Positions 44,999 to 55,399 of a stretch of DNA of 64,000 nt are shown here, in pieces. Position 1 is the stretch's first letter. Each line of letters begins with the position of its first letter. A program made the position numbers and the translations under genes. The notes beneath the pieces were generated by a model. It was not told the DNA's origin, made no database searches, and saw only the letters and a program-made list of their open reading frames with translations. Source of the stretch: Gnetum montanum (Eukaryota > Streptophyta > Gnetopsida > Gnetales > Gnetaceae); assembly GCA_015680685.1 (NCBI GenBank), contig MNCI01010443.1, forward strand, positions 969,483-1,033,482. Reading direction: 5' to 3'.

Positions 44999-45563
44999 NC
45001 CCCCCCCCCCCCCATCAGATTTAGAATCCAGTTCTTCCTACCCATCTTGGAAAGCCTCTTCATGGTGAGACGCTGTGTCCTACAACTCCCTACCTAGTCA
45101 CCTAGATCAGCTGATCTATAAGCCATTGATGCATTTGTGTCAAAGGGATGGAAATGCTAGGAGTGGGAATAAGTTCCTTTCCATTATAGTAAGAAAACTT
45201 GAAGCTACATTTTTCTTCGAGTTCTTGTGCATCTAAGGGTAGGTTTACCTGCACCTTAGCTTAGAGAAAGTTATATCGCTCGTGTTGTTGGGTCAAGCCC
45301 TTAGGTGCCCAGTTTTGGATCCTGAGGGATCGATGTGGCTCTAGCATTGGGCTAGGTGACTGTTCCACATCTACAATGCCTTGAACCATGAGGGGAACCT
45401 CAACATTAGAGGTGGTAGCAATGGTACTTGGGGAAATCATTTTCATAAAGCTAAAAGGATTTGCAAACGAGGAAAACAAGGAGATCGGAAGGTGATCAAA
45501 GGCTTGCAAGATTTCGAAGGAGCCATCAGAGCAACCAATCTGCACCACACGATGTGTAAACAA
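42489..45563 (-). pseudogene. gag: gag and linker (R4), broken
   Basis: N-terminal block at 45563-44800 (LEPHRSLRIQNWAPKGLTQQ, then HERYNFL) is followed by a Gly run from the poly-C tract, a Pro-rich segment (44515-44255), the capsid core (about 44220-43640: VMDFYQDDPI, LTGKALDWYCALP, LEELLTYFVTRFKYNLRLE, IKSKLYYLAPRTLSQDF) and the zinc knuckle CDYHQQCGHAIDYC at about 43160-43110. A short series QPFVVCVS, YPFVLRVS and APFVIKG corresponds to the linker repeats. The core-knuckle junction near 43280 is frameshifted, and several TAG stops are present. Confidence 0.75.
44916..45013. repeat. 98-bp C homopolymer containing one N
   Basis: An uninterrupted C run with a single unresolved base at 44999. 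It falls in the R4 gag N-terminal region, where the minus strand would give poly-Gly. Other gag copies here lack it. Length is likely unreliable because homopolymers and the N indicate an assembly or read problem. Confidence 0.95.
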
Positions 45564-45815
45564 TCACAAAAGGGTGTCATGTTTACGCTATTACGTGATG
45601 GGGTACAGAACGCATGCAAAACTACCGTGAAACAAGGGGGTTAAATGGTGATCAGAGGCTTTATGTCCTATAGGATTCTGAAGGAACCATCGAAGTGACC
45701 AATCTACACCACACGAACCGTAAATAATCACAAAAGGATGTCACATTCATGCTAGTGCATGTCAAGGTGTAGAACACTTACAAGACTACTATATAACACA
45801 AAAAAACCACTAAAA

Positions 45816-45835
45816 GGCCCTCCTTCTAGCACCAA
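45816..45835 (-). promoter_or_regulatory. candidate primer binding site, R4
   Basis: Minus strand TTGGTGCTAGAAGGAGGGCC, identical to R1 over 20 bases, five bases inside the LTR end at 45841. Confidence 0.65.
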
Positions 45836-45840
45836 AAAAC

Positions 45841-46946
45841 TGTAGCAACCGAAAACATCAGTGGCTGGAAAGATCGAGAGGTTATTGGGCGAGTAGTCTT
45901 AACCCCAGATCCGTGCGAGGGTCGAGTTGGATAAAACAGAAGTGGGGTGCCCTGAATGTCTGTTCAATCAAACAGGGACTTAGTCGGTGTCACTAAACCT
46001 TATGTAAACGTTTAATATGGAAAAAATTCTTATAGCGTAAAATAACAATTATTAAATGCGAGGAAGCGAAAATGATATAAAATGCAATGATAAGCAGGAA
46101 AATAAAGTGAACTAGAGTTAAGAAATGCACCACTTCAAGATTATGGCTTTACTTTGTCAAGATGGATACAATTGGTTGCACAACATTGAGAAGCACAGAG
46201 ATCCCAAAAGTAACCAAGACGTTCAAAGAAAGCCAAAGGTACGCTTGAACGTAGACTTAAGAGCCAATAATGCGAAATGCTACAAAGACAACTTGTTGAT
46301 TTTGTTAACAAATTGCTAACTGTATTTGCCAACTGGGGATTTTTTTTACCCACCCTTTGCACAAATTTGCTAATCAATAATTGCTAAGGTTTGCCAACCA
46401 AATTTTGCTAACTTTTGCCAACCAAATTGTTGAAAGCTAAAATTTTTTCCAAACACCAAAATTGCCAATTTGCCAACCCTTCAAGTGTTCCTCGTCAAGG
46501 TATTTATAGGGCCAAGAGGACACGAGAAGTAAGGCCTAGATGACACATTTCCTAGACCCACAAGATGTTGATGTGTCCGTATTGCATGAACATACAAAGC
46601 TGGTCATGAACCTATCACACTACAATTACACTGTCAGAACTAGAGATGCTAGGATCAGGTGTGCCAACGATGCAAACAAGGAGTGAAGCATACTGATGTA
46701 GCATAGCTACCTACTATGTTGTGCTATGCTATGGAGTGTAGCATGTTGGCATAGTGTAGTTTCTTGCTACACTGTGCTACACTATGTAGCATAGCACAGC
46801 GTAGCCACCAGTTCAAAGAAGAAATTTGCGTTGGAGTTAATTGCATGCGTAGGAAGCCTTTGAAGTGTTTTGGCTGCTTCTACATGTTTGCCTCAGTTTC
46901 AGCACCCTGGTGAAGCAAGAATTCCTTGAAAATTTAGGGTGTTTCA
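45841..46946 (-). mobile_element. R4 5' LTR with internal deletion
   Basis: Plus strand TGTAGCAACC to GGTGTTTCA, 1106 bp. Collinear with the 3' LTR except for a missing 667-bp segment (18155-18821 of the 3' LTR) joined at ACATGTTTGCCTCAG near 46894. TATA box in element sense CCTATAAATACC (near 46500). U5 stem CCCTG (45949-45953) with CAGGG (45972-45976). Confidence 0.85.
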
Positions 46947-47836
46947 TCATCTTGGCACTTAGCTCTGTGGGCGAATGAGACCCAGAACACACCACACTAG
47001 TAGAGAGGCACAACTACACCGCACGGTACACTGCAGGCCCATTACAGCCCCATAGAACATCATATGGTACATCATGGCTACCAGCCTAGTACACATAGTC
47101 CAACACAGTGAGCACTAGACTTCACAGCTTGACACCACCAAGGCTATGACTGCGCTCCTACTGCACCTATTGTACACTGTGTATACCTTTGTGAATTAGC
47201 TATGCTCCCTCTTTTGGGGTGGTGCACTTCTGTTCTCAAATTTTGTTGCATTTCTTAAGAATTTCTCTTTGGTATTTAGTATAATGCTTGTATTTTCTCA
47301 CTTTTCCTACATATTTGCATGTTCATGTCATAGTGCTCAGGCCAAGACACCCTGCTATGCTCTAGCTTTCTTGGACCCAATGCCCGTGCATAATGTAGTA
47401 TAAACACTTCTCACACACAATCATTTTAACACCACATAAGTCCCTACCTGATTGACAAGACCGTTTAGGGCACCCCAATTTTTTTTTCTCTAGCACAGCC
47501 CTCGCACATATTTGGGGTTAGGCTATATGCCCATGGACCTCTTAGTGTTCCAACCACTAACATTTTTGAACATCATAGTTTTTGATGCTAGAAGAAGGGC
47601 CTAAACCATTTCTATCTACATTTTTGATTAGCACTTAGTCAAAACTCTAGATGTTCTAGAGAGCATAACAAGTTCTCTAAGCATAGTAAGCTATAGCATA
47701 GCGAGTGTAGCAAGCTCCAGCGTAGCAATAATAACAAGCTACAAGTAGCAAGCATGGAAAGCTCCAACATAGCAAGTGTAGCACCAAATTTTCAAAGTTA
47801 GCCATTTTTAACAAACAGTAACTCTCACAACTCAAT

Positions 47837-48460
47837 CTATGAATATGAATCCAGATCAACCTTTGACATCAATGTCTAACATGATTAATATCATAATCCA
47901 TCCAAACCGTGCCACACTAAGCCACAAAAAATACAATTTTTTTATGCCAAAATCCAAGAAGGATTACCAATGGATTACCTTGATTTGGAGGTAAAAAAGA
48001 ACTACAAATGAGTCCACCAAAATGGATGGGAATACAACCCCTCCTTGTTTGACATAATCCCACTCACAGAGTCCTACCATCAATTATTGTCCCAACTCAT
48101 CCGTGCAAACAAGCATGATGCAAGGACAACCTACGAGGAAGCCTCACAAAAGGAAGAAGATGAGTTTGAGACCCACTTCAAGCATGGGAGCCCACTCTAC
48201 ACCATCTTCCAATGACCACTCCTTAGTACAACCCCTCCTCAGTTTAGTCCACCCATCCTCTCTGAGATGGTAACCATGCCAATTCAGCCTTCCTCGCAAG
48301 CAACTAATGCATTTTCCCAACACTATGCTCATGCAAGGGCCACCTATCAGCTCCAGAGAGCCCATGCATCCTATGTTCCACTTGTCTCATTGGCATCTGT
48401 GGTGTCTTTCCAACCCACTCATGTGTGGCTTGCTTCGATCACCACACCCATTGCTTAGCC
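47837..48460 (+). pseudogene. gag: gag N-terminal remnant (R7)
   Basis: Fragments with EYNPSLFDIIPLTESYHQLL (about 48028-48090) and EEDEFETHFKHGSPLYTIF match the R6 and R1 gag N-terminal blocks (GGHEFTPSAYDIIPLSEP; EEEDEFAAQSEHKDSYHTL). A Pro/Met-rich stretch follows. No capsid core remains. Stops and frame changes are frequent. Confidence 0.6.
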
Positions 48461-48474
48461 AACACATCAACTAC

Positions 48475-48625
48475 AACTATCTACTATGATGTCAAACTAG
48501 AAATGCCCATCCACTACAATGTTAAACTAGCAATGCCTATCCACTATGACATTAAACTGGCAACAACCATCTGCTACGACGTTAAACTAGCAAAAATCAT
48601 CCACTATGACGTTAAACTAGAAAAC
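48475..48625 (-). repeat. mini-hairpin array (R7)
   Basis: Five units of about 30 bp ending TTAAACTAGCA, such as CATCCACTATGACGTTAAAC and CATCTGCTACGACG. The arms CATC/GACG would pair fully as CGTC/GACG, so one CpG transition explains the mismatch. On the minus strand they read CTAGTTTAACGTC plus loop plus arm. Confidence 0.65.
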
Positions 48626-48699
48626 TCTACAACCAACAATTCTACCCTATACTATGCAACCAACACAAGACCAGCCATAGCAATCGGCTAGTGCATCCT

Positions 48700-49923
48700 C
48701 TATACCGCCTGAAATCGTCAGTCTCCAGCTGGAAGGAAACAGAGACCGTGGGATCGCAGGACGAGAATAGAAGACCCTGCCTTCACCTGAGGGTGAGCTG
48801 AAATGCATGAAGGTAGAGTACCTTGGGTGGTCTGCACACGGATCAGACAAGGGTTTACCCACACGTATGCAAAGGTGTTATACGTTGGGTTATGCGTAAA
48901 CGGCGTAAACGGGGGTAAACGGCGTAAACAGCATAAAACAGATGCAAACGGAGTGTAAGCATAAACAAACGTAAACAGAATGCATGGGCCAAGTTGACGT
49001 AAAACTGTAAACTATAAACAATCTTATGCAACAAATGTAACAATGATATTACAGAATGAGAGTACAGTGCACTGGTCTAAGGTAGTTGTGGCGAAGCACA
49101 AGGCGGACGAAAAGCCCCAGTGGATGGGAGGGCAGCTGGGCTGGATTACACTGTGGGCGTGGTGTAGAGACTGTGCGCAGCATACAGGTTTTCCAGCTTA
49201 AGAGGGTTTTGAGCTCTGGTGCACAGCGTAAGTGTCTCTGGTGTGCTCTTTGGGATTTTTTTTTGCCAACCCCCCAGATGAAGTGGTAAAGTGGGGTTTT
49301 TATACCGGTTGTTACGCTAGACTCAGGTTAGGAGACACGTGGCGCGTTACTGGGTGCATACAATTTACAAATATACAACATATTACATCTGTCGGGCGTA
49401 TACGTGGGACGTATACGCTGCATAATGCTGGCATATACGTTGGGCGTATATGCTAGACGTACTGGGCGTGAACTTGGGTGGAGATGCCATGGACGCTGGG
49501 CATGCACTTCGACAATGGCTGGGCGTCTATGCTAGGTGTATACGCTGATGGCTACCGAATTTCTTCAATTCTTGCTCTTCGGTGTTGTCTCCATTCTATC
49601 ATTGAGACTTCATCGTCGAGCATGTGCATCTGTGGTGCCGAGCATGAAGATGAGGCATGTACATTGGGCGCACAAGTCAGATTTCTGCTAGGCGTATACA
49701 CTATTGATGCCGGGCGTATATGCTGGTACTGTCGGGCGTATACGCTATCGATGCTGGGCGTATACATTGGGCGTATACGCTGGTACTGCACTTAGTGAAA
49801 AGTGGGCCTTTTGATTCCAGAAGTTGCAATGTGCGACGCCAGATGTAGCCGTGGCCATTTGTGGGTCCCAGGGACCTGCTTCTTGCTAGGGAAGCACTAA
49901 GCTCGAAATTTTGTGATGTTTCA
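48700..49923 (-). mobile_element. R8 3' LTR
   Basis: Element sense starts TGAAACATCACAAAATTTCG (49923 downward). U3 has GCGTATACGC palindromes (49390-49790), TATA box GGTATAAAAACCCC (near 49305-49290). U5 stem CCTTG (48821-48825) with CAAGG (48848-48852), and CTGCCTTCA with TGAAGGTAG beside it. The inner end is near 48700; the exact base is uncertain because TG...CA is decayed there. Confidence 0.8.
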
Positions 49924-50005
49924 TTGGCCCCTCTTTGTTGACGCTTGGAGGAATCGACCCAAGAAGCGCCAACAAAGAAGTGAAAAACACCACAAGCAAC
50001 TTGAT
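49915..50005 (-). promoter_or_regulatory. R8 polypurine tract within stem-loop
   Basis: Plus strand GATGTTTCATTGGCCCCTCT then TTGTTGACGCTTGG, loop AGGAATCGACCCAAG, then CGCCAACAAAGAAGTG and AAAAACACCAC. The minus strand carries CGTCAACAAAGAGGGGCCAA next to the LTR. Confidence 0.75.
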
Positions 50006-50890
50006 ATAGACATTGTCCTCTGCCACGTGACTGGACGTCATCGCACCGTATTCAGTAATATGTGGGGAAGGGAAATTTGTAGCTGATAGGAGAAGAGAGA
50101 TTGTGGGGAGGGGTGACTCCCCAAGAAAGTACGTTGGGAGATGGGGTGCTCGGGTGTGTGGCATGCTGGTCCTTGTCAATAGCCATTGTCTAGCAGACTC
50201 GAAGTTCAGACATGCGATGGATGTCCTTTGGCGGGACAAGGCTCCTGGTTAGTGTTCAAGAGCACTTGTTGGCAAGACCAAAGCTACGGGGAGTTGTGTT
50301 ACATGCTTTAGAGGAACAAGGCCCATGTTTAAAGTTTAGGGGGACCTGTTGGCGGAGAGCTAGAGCCATGCAACTATATGCTTCTTGATCGTTTGGGACA
50401 TGAGTACTTGGTTTTGAGACAACTACCCTCCCGCTTGGGGCTTATATGGGAAGTGCCAGGAGTCTCGTTTTTTTTTTTTAGAAATTGTAAAGTCAGCATT
50501 GATTTTGTACCCATGTGTGATGATACGTGACAACATGTTAAAGATGTTGGGTGTATTGGATGTATCAGAGATATGATTGGATAAAATGTGTTTGTGAACG
50601 GATAGGGAATGAGTTGGTGAACGGGGATGTTCTAATGAATGGTTTGATTTAGTTTAGCCATGTGTGCTGTGAATATTGTCTCATCTTGTCGCTTGTGCTG
50701 AGATGCATCCCTGTGCGAAAGCCTCTGGGTGTCATCCTGCAAACATAACTCCGAGGAGACAAGAAAACCATGAGTGAATGATCGAGCTAAAACTTACACG
50801 GCGGCAGACTGTATGTCGACAGTAGCAACGTTGATAGGATTGATGACGGGTGATGCAGTGATGAATCTTAGATGCGGCAATAGATTGATG
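50006..50890 (-). other. R8 3' non-coding region
   Basis: No gene seen. Contains the conserved block (minus strand) TATGTTTGCAGGATGACACC near 50755-50735 and degenerate CCAACA-rich duplications near 50225-50400. Confidence 0.5.
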
Positions 50891-50899
50891 AACCAGAGA

Positions 50900-51225
50900 C
50901 AAACTTGCCAATTTATAGTCTAGGTGGACTATCATGGGTTAGTTTTATGTCATGACCCGTTGGACATTGCCTGTTTAGCATCGTGGCGGACATTACATTG
51001 CCAGTTTTTAGTCTTAGCGAACTATGAGGAGGCAAGTTAGTTTATAGTCTTAGCGGACTCTATGGGGTATTAGTTTACTGTCATGATCCTAGGACAAGTG
51101 TGGTGGAAGTTTTAAGTCATAACCTAGGACTGTTCTGTGGTATCAGTTTATCGTCATGATCCCAAGACGAGCTGTGGTATCAGTTTATAGTCATGATTCC
51201 AGGACTTACGCGTACCTGAGCTCGT
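50900..51225 (+). repeat. mini-hairpin array (R8, integrase side)
   Basis: Units such as TAGTCTAGGTGGACTA (near 50918), TAGTTTATAGTC-TTAGCG-GACT (near 51038-51060), AGTTTATCGTCATGATCCCA with AGAC (near 51145) and AGTTTATAGTCATGATTCCA with GGACT (near 51182). About seven units with loops of 6 or 10-11 nt. On the plus strand, antisense to the element. Confidence 0.7.
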
Positions 51226-51228
51226 ACT

Positions 51229-52260
51229 TCAAACGTGAAACGGTTTTAGATACAAGTGATTGATCGGATTGGTAAGCTCATTTCCTTCCATGTCAGCTAG
51301 TTTGAATGCTCCATTGTCGAATGCTTTAGTAACCAGGTAAGGCCCTTCCCAATTAGCTGAGAATTTGTCCAGATGTTCCCGAACGGCTTTAAGCACAAGG
51401 TCGCCTTCTTTGATAGGGCGCTTATTGATGTTATGCCATTGTTGTTTTTGGTACCATTCGATTTGATCGAGGGCACGCACACGTTCTTCTTCTACCGAGT
51501 CAAGATCAACGATGCGTAATTCATTGTTTTTCCCATCGTCGAGGAGTCCAGAAAGTGTAATCCTTAAAGATGGTACCTGCAGTTCCAAAGGTAAAATAGC
51601 TTCTGAATCGTAAACAAGACTATATGGTGTCTTACCTGTCAAAGTTCGGTGCGTAGTACAGTATGCCCATAATGTGTACACCAATTGTTCGTGCCATTCT
51701 CTTTTGCTTTGGGTAAGCATTTTCTTAAGTATTGTAATAATTATCTTGTTTGTTGCTTCCACTTGTCCATTGCTCTGAGGATAGTAAGGGGACGAAAACG
51801 AGTGTTTGATCGCTAAATTTTCACAAAAAGCTTTGGTTTTGGTACTGCTAAATTGTGGTCCGTTGTCAGTGATGATTGTCATGGGAATGCCAAAGCGGGT
51901 TACAATGTTTTCTAAAATGAAATTGCACACATGCTTTGATGTAATTTTTTGAAGGGGAGCAGCTTCTACCCACTTCATGAAGTATTCTGTGGCAGTTATA
52001 ATGAAACTATGGCCTACGAAGACGAGGGGGTTATTTGACCAATAAGGTCCAACCCCCACTTTTGAAAGGGCCATGTGATTTGCGTTGTATGCAACTCATT
52101 CGGTGGGACATGTATCATATTGCTATGTTTTTGACAGGTACTACATGTTTTGACTTTGGTGAAACAGTCGTATTCATGTGTGGCCAATAATAGCCCAAAC
52201 ACCTGATTTTCATTGCCATGGCTTTTGGTGCTATGTGTCCTCCACATAGTCCCTCATGTA
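51229..52260 (-). CDS. pol: integrase (R8), two frameshifts
   Basis: Inserts element DNA. Zinc region TCSTCQKHSNMIH and WGLDLIGQI lie in the segment 52247-52014. The core continues in the 281-codon frame 52074-51229 with GHSFIITATEYF, TDNGPQFSS (second Asp) and SNGQVEATNK (Glu), then [20 protein letters not shown] and the C-terminal GPYLVTKAFDNGAFKLADMEG, ending YLKPFHV. Frameshifts near 52190 and 52030 separate it from the RNase H frame. It follows the second RNase H without a break in order. The stop is 15 bases before the hairpin array. Confidence 0.85.
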
Positions 52261-53473
52261 CCTGTTCAACAATAGCTTGGGCATCGATACTACTAACGCA
52301 GGTTAGCAATATGCCTTCGTAAGATCGTAGGCACAGTGCGTTCCCTACCAAGGTATATTGCTTAGAACGTTTCTGCACTACGTCTCTCTGTGCATTTGTT
52401 AAATGTCGTGGTGTTTTGCCACGTAGAAGGTATTCTTTTATGTCATCATACCATTCTATCGCATGTGTTGAACTAACAAATGCAATTGGCAACGTGTCAA
52501 GGGTGTCAGTGATTGGTTCAACATAGCTGGTTATGGAGCTTGGTAATGTATGGAACATGTCTGGCGATATGTTTAGTGCTAACGTGGCTAACGCATCTGC
52601 GATGGTGTTATCATTTCTAGAGACGTGTTGCACATCAATGTTTTCGAATCGCCTCATTAGGTGTTTTTCCAAGTCACAGTATGGTTGTAAATGTTGGGCT
52701 TTGCATGTATAGACATCTGTGACTTGGTTTACGACCAGTTGTGAGTCCCCTTGGACTACAAGTCGTATGATGTTCGAGGCCAAAGCTACCGCGAGACCTC
52801 TAAGGAGACCTTCATACTCTGCTATGTTGTTCATACAAGGAAAGTTAAAACGATAGGCAAAGGGTCGGATCTCCCCAGAGGGATAGGTAATGACAGTGGC
52901 TGCACTTCCTCCTCGAGAGGTGGATGCCCCATCAAAGTTTAAAATAGCATCATAGTCATCGGGCACTATGTCTATGGCACTTATATTCTCATCTAGGAAG
53001 TCTGGGTCTATAGTCGCTTGGTCGCGCATTGATGATGTTGCCATTTGATTTACTATAGCTTGACCCTTAACTGATGATTGCACTACATAGTACAGGTCAA
53101 ACTTGGCTATCATGGCCTTCCACCGAGCTATTCGACTTGTTTCGTAAATATTCCCTGTTATGGCTGTCAGTACATTGTCCTTACAAATTATGTAAACCTG
53201 GTTACGGAAGAGGTAATGTCGCCATTTTCTTAAAGAGAAGACCAAAGCCAAACATGACCTCTCCACGTCGTTGTACCTTTTCTCATGGGCAACTAATGCA
53301 TGGCTCAGGTAATATACAGGGACTTCGGTTCCATCATCTCGTTTTTGGCAAAGCATAGACGTGATGGACGAATCCGAAGTAGCAAGGTAGATGTAGAATG
53401 GTTTATCATTTTGAGGTGCATAAACCGTGGGTAGCCAGGCAAGTGCCATTTTAATGTCATCAAATGCCTGTTG
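52115..53473 (-). CDS. pol: RNase H plus archaeal-type RNase H, start of integrase (R8)
   Basis: Degrades RNA in the RNA-DNA hybrid. The first domain has FYIYLATSDSSITSML, PVYYLSHALVAHEKRY, ERSCLALVFSLRKWRHYL and IICKDN. After a linker the second domain has ILNFDGASTSRGG, NNIAEYEGLLRGL, VVQGDSQLVVNQV and NDNTIADALATLA, giving the D, E, D, D set. Dual RNase H defines Tat-lineage elements. The frame is continuous with RT across one TAG at 53474-53476 (family Gln in CQQAF context) and runs on into HEGLCGGHIAPKAMAM, the start of integrase. Confidence 0.9.
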   Translation of the reverse strand, partial: QQAFDDIKMALAWLPTVYAPQNDKPFYIYLATSDSSITSMLCQKRDDGTEVPVYYLSHALVAHEKRYNDVERSCLALVFSLRKWRHYLFRNQVYIICKDNVLTAITGNIYETSRIARWKAMIAKFDLYYVVQSSVKGQAIVNQMATSSMRDQATIDPDFLDENISAIDIVPDDYDAILNFDGASTSRGGSAATVITYPSGEIRPFAYRFNFPCMNNIAEYEGLLRGLAVALASNIIRLVVQGDSQLVVNQVTDVYTCKAQHLQPYCDLEKHLMRRFENIDVQHVSRNDNTIADALATLALNISPDMFHTLPSSITSYVEPITDTLDTLPIAFVSSTHAIEWYDDIKEYLLRGKTPRHLTNAQRDVVQKRSKQYTLVGNALCLRSYEGILLTCVSSIDAQAIVEQVHEGLCGGHIAPKAMAMKIRCLGYYWPHMNTTVSPKSKHVVPVKNIAI

Positions 53474-53476
53474 ACA

Positions 53477-54702
53477 CTATGGAGTCCATTCAAAAGGTAC
53501 GTTCTTACATAACAGGTGGTTCATGGGTTTTAATTTATCTATTAGCTTTTCTATGAAGTGCCTCATGAACTGTAATCTACCTTGTAGACCTCGAAGTTCA
53601 GTAAGGTTGCCTGGTGGTTTCAGGTTTGCTATGGCCTTAACCTTATCGGGGTCTACTCGTATCCCTGCTTCTAATGCTATAAATCCAAGCATTTTTCCTG
53701 TATTGACGTTGAAGACACATTTTTTTGGGTTAAGCCTCAGTTCATACTTTAGACAATGTTTTAATACTAAGTCTAGATCTTGCACATGTTGTTGCTCCGT
53801 TTTTGACTTAACCATAATGTCATCCACATAGTCGTTGAGTGAGTGTAGTATGTAATCGCTAAAGATAAATTTCATCACTCTTTGATACGTGGCCCCAGTG
53901 TTCTTGAGACTAAAAGGCATCATTGTGTAACAAAAGGTTCCCCATGGTGTCATAAAGGTCATCCGAAGCTGATGCTCTGGGTTGATTCGTATTTGATTGT
54001 ATCCCGAGAAGCTATCCATGAAGGATAATAGGGCATGCCCAGCAGTTGAGTCAACAAGCTGATCGATGCTGGGTAGAGGAAAATCATCCTTTATGGTTGC
54101 AACATTCAAATCCCGGAAGTCAATACACAAACGAATACTTCCATTCTTCTTCGGAACAATGACCATGTTAGACACCCACTCGGCGTAATCAACAGGCCGA
54201 ATGAAACCAGCTTGATAAAGCTTAGTGATCTCATTGCGAACTGCTAATGCCACCTCGGGTTTAACCTTTCGCGCTTTTTGTTTTACTGGTCTTAACTTTG
54301 GGTCAAGGATGATATTGTGTTGGACAATTCGGGGATCTAGCCCAGGCATGTCTGTGTAGGACCAACCGAATGCTTTCATATTTTCCCTAAGCACGTTCTC
54401 GATGTTTTTAGCCAATGGTAGTTGTAATAAGGTGCTTTACTTTAGAATTTTACTTTCTCCATCGGGCATGATGATGGGAGTTTCAGACAACAAGTCTTCA
54501 GTGATATTCTCGGCCTCTATGTCAAGGAATTTTGTCATGTCTTTGTAATCGTTTGTTACTTGCGGCATTGAGGCTATGGTTGCGTGGTCTGTTGGTGAAC
54601 TCAAGTTGATGAGATTTATGTTAGTGTCTTATGTGACTTTGCCGTATGGTCCGTCAATGATTAACGGTGCGGTTAAATGATGGTTGTCCATTGAGCTTGC
54701 TC
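53477..54702 (-). CDS. pol: reverse transcriptase (R8)
   Basis: Copies element RNA to DNA. Proposed start ATG 54691 (MDNHHLTAPLIIDGPYGK), conserved with R4, although two stops interrupt the N-terminal stretch before the clean frame from 54415. Motifs: MPGLDPRIVQHNIILD, VSNMVIVPKKNGSIRLCIDF, LNVATIKDDFPLPSIDQL, SFMDSFSGYNQI, MPFSLKNTGATYQRVM, catalytic YVDDIMVKSK, LNPKKCVFNV, GKMLGFIALEAGI. Eleven bases upstream of the ATG is a splice-acceptor-like TTTATTGGCAG, as in R4, so pol may be expressed from a spliced RNA, as described for Ogre elements. Confidence 0.9.
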
Positions 54703-54789
54703 CTGCCAATAAACAGAGAGCGGAATAAGAAAGAGGGAGATCGTTCTATGCCTTTTGATGATTTTAAACTATGTATATATGCATAATGG

Positions 54790-54925
54790 TGGATTATCGT
54801 CACACCGGGACGCATGGCAGTTTAATGCCTTACCGGGCGTTGAGTGGCAGTTTAACGCCTTACCGGGCCGTAAGTTGGATGGGGAACTGGCAGTTTAAGG
54901 CCGTACCAGGCCATAGGTGGTTTAA
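54790..54925 (+). repeat. mini-hairpins between pol and antisense promoter (R8)
   Basis: Units CAGTTTAATGCC-TTACCG-GGCGTT, CAGTTTAACGCC-TTACCG-GGCCGT and CAGTTTAAGGCC-GTACCA-GGCCAT, plus CGTC-ACACCGG-GACG. Stem words differ from those at 50900-51225 and 60140-60460 but pairing holds. Confidence 0.7.
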
Positions 54926-55132
54926 ACTAGAACATTCAAAGTAAACGCGTAAAATGGGGTCCATGGAGGAACCAGGATGTAGCAATCTCCATTCTAATAA
55001 TATTTATTAGTTTTATTATATATCTTTTTTTTAATTCTTTTTTTAGTCAAAAAATAAGAAAAAAGGAAAAAAAGCGTAACGGCGGCGTCAATGTCAGCAT
55101 CAGCGCAGTGGAGCATCAATGTCAGCAGAATG

Positions 55133-55145
55133 CTATATAAATAGG
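55133..55145 (+). promoter_or_regulatory. TATA box of antisense gene (R8 copy)
   Basis: CTATATAAATAGG on the plus strand, 267 bp before ATG 55400. The intervening leader has AGCGTAGAC repeats (55215-55390). Confidence 0.65.
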
Positions 55146-55399
55146 AGGGGGGGTTCATTTGCTTTACTTTGAAAGCGATAGAGTGTAAGCGGCAGCATAA
55201 ACTATGAAAGCGTAAGTGTAGACGATCGCGCCCAGCGTAGACACCAAAGATAAACCCTAGCATAGATGCTTAGTACTTAAACTCTAGCGTAGACGCCAAA
55301 GAGTGACCCTAGCGTAGACGCGGAGTATTGGTTTTAGGCACCAGCGTAGACAGTTGTTCTCTTCAGCGTAGCTTGAACAGTCAGCGTAGACAGGCCGAG

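Larger units (their letters stand above)
17132..46946 (-). mobile_element. R4: Tat-lineage retrotransposon with antisense gene, nested insertions
   Basis: Minus-strand element with 5' LTR 45841-46946, primer site, gag, protease, antisense gene, pol, 3' region and 3' LTR 17132-18884. Removing insertions R5 and R6 leaves about 18 kb. Order 5' to 3' in element sense: gag (45563-42489), protease (42443-41530), hairpins (41400-41120), antisense gene (40958-24644), hairpins (24510-24285), RT/RNase H (24135-21792), integrase (21734-20690), hairpins (20660-20270). The right flank is TCATC; the left boundary is lost at the junction with L4. Confidence 0.8.
46947..48699 (+). mobile_element. R7: remnant of older element (LTR end, primer site, gag N-terminus)
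   Basis: Plus-strand LTR tail to about 47578 with U5 stem CCCTA (47442-47446) and TAGGG (47466-47470), then the primer-site motif TTGATGCTAGAAGAAGGGCC (47582-47601), a leader, gag N-terminal remains and a hairpin array. R4 was inserted in its LTR at 46946/46947 and R8 in its interior at 48700, so it is older than both. Confidence 0.75.
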
